Assembly: GCF_000430665.1 (NCBI RefSeq)
Contig: NZ_AUML01000034.1
Coordinates: forward strand, 1-64,000
Source of the DNA: Aquimarina muelleri DSM 19832
GTDB lineage: Bacteria > Bacteroidota > Bacteroidia > Flavobacteriales > Flavobacteriaceae
Direction of reading: 5' to 3'
DNA length: 64,000 bases
A program made the translations under genes and the position numbers. Positions 63,834 through 64,000 of this stretch are shown here, in pieces. The notes beneath the pieces are model-generated. The model had not been told where the DNA came from. It ran no database searches and saw only the letters and a list, made by a program, of their open reading frames with translations. Positions within the stretch are counted from its first letter, which is position 1. Each line of letters begins with the position of its first letter.

Positions 63834-63927
63834 GTAAAAGGAATCGCAGGAGTAATCTGCTACTTTAGTTAGTTGAGTTTGTGTCAGTAGAGTTTTAGCT
63901 CTTTTGATTACTCCTGCATCCTTTTAC
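63834..63927. repeat. Long imperfect inverted repeat, 94 bases
   Basis: 63834-63857 (GTAAAAGGAATCGCAGGAGTAATC) is complementary to 63906-63927 apart from two unpaired bases. The 48-base loop has further complementarity (GCTAC near 63859 and GTAG near 63887). No T tract follows on the plus strand. It may be a terminator, a small mobile element end or a structured RNA. Confidence 0.6.
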
Positions 63928-64000
63928 TAAAATTTAAGTACGTCAAAGTAATAACTTTAAAAATAAAATCCAAATCAAGGACTTAAAAATAAGATAACAG

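Noticed and set aside
63834..63927. Integron attC-like site
   Set aside because: Long palindromic shape fits, but I see no RYYYAAC / GTTRRRY core pair at the arm ends.
1..64000. CRISPR arrays, rRNA and tRNA genes
   Set aside because: No evenly spaced direct repeats with unique spacers, no rRNA-like stretch, and no cloverleaf with a T-loop motif was found on reading the gaps; short degenerate RNAs could still be missed.

Overview
The window is a chromosome segment of a member of the Flavobacteriaceae (Bacteroidota); an Aquimarina-like marine flavobacterium is my guess, but the genus cannot be fixed from sequence alone. The evidence is strong A+T bias, the gliding lipoprotein gene gldH, a full MoxR/BatA-E aerotolerance-type operon, FecI/FecR/TonB-receptor signalling, many short lipoproteins with a Cys lipobox, and start regions with weak Shine-Dalgarno signals. 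I found no rRNA, tRNA or CRISPR array.

Layout. 1-1.5 kb: right end of an IS982-type insertion sequence, a gene remnant, a small XRE regulator and an orphan gene. 1.8-5.3 kb (minus): GH3 glycosidase, sulfurtransferase, NTF2-like protein, gpsA. 5.4-8.9 kb (plus): two lipoproteins around an ALDH7-type dehydrogenase. 9.1-14.4 kb (minus): zinc-ribbon membrane protein, SPFH-GYF protein, metallophosphatase, AlbA_2/Schlafen-type protein, SDR. 14.8-24 kb (plus): moxR, DUF58 and batA-E. 24-27.7 kb: beta-carbonic anhydrase next to a SulP transporter, then convergent cvpA. 27.8-35.8 kb: an ECF sigma factor, FecR and TonB receptor (minus), divergent from a transglutaminase-like/7TM protein, an ATP-grasp ligase and an outer-membrane barrel (plus). 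35.9-39.2 kb: pheS and small proteins. 39.4-42.2 kb: AlkC/AlkD-like gene and a gene-poor stretch with tiny related ORFs. 42.2-53.6 kb: trpS, plsC, a second ECF sigma with an anti-sigma/barrel fusion, recA, trhO, ricT-gldH-PBP1A. 53.8-60.8 kb: scoA, peroxiredoxin, scoB, fused ABC ATPase, NtrY-like kinase, enoyl-CoA hydratase. 60.8-64 kb: a 21-bp periodic repeat array, strong hairpins and small accessory genes around a divergent XRE repressor.

The most interesting locus is 27.8-35.8 kb. A bipartite motif, AAGGTAGGG-N14-CCTGTT with identical 14-base spacing, lies directly upstream of fecR, the transglutaminase/7TM gene and the ATP-grasp gene. It is a strong candidate for the promoter of the sigma factor encoded between them, and ties these genes into one surface-signalled regulon with an unknown envelope peptide-processing function. 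A second notable item is a family of four tiny related proteins (45-49 residues) around the AlkC gene, three of them in the 40.9-41.5 kb stretch that otherwise looks empty.
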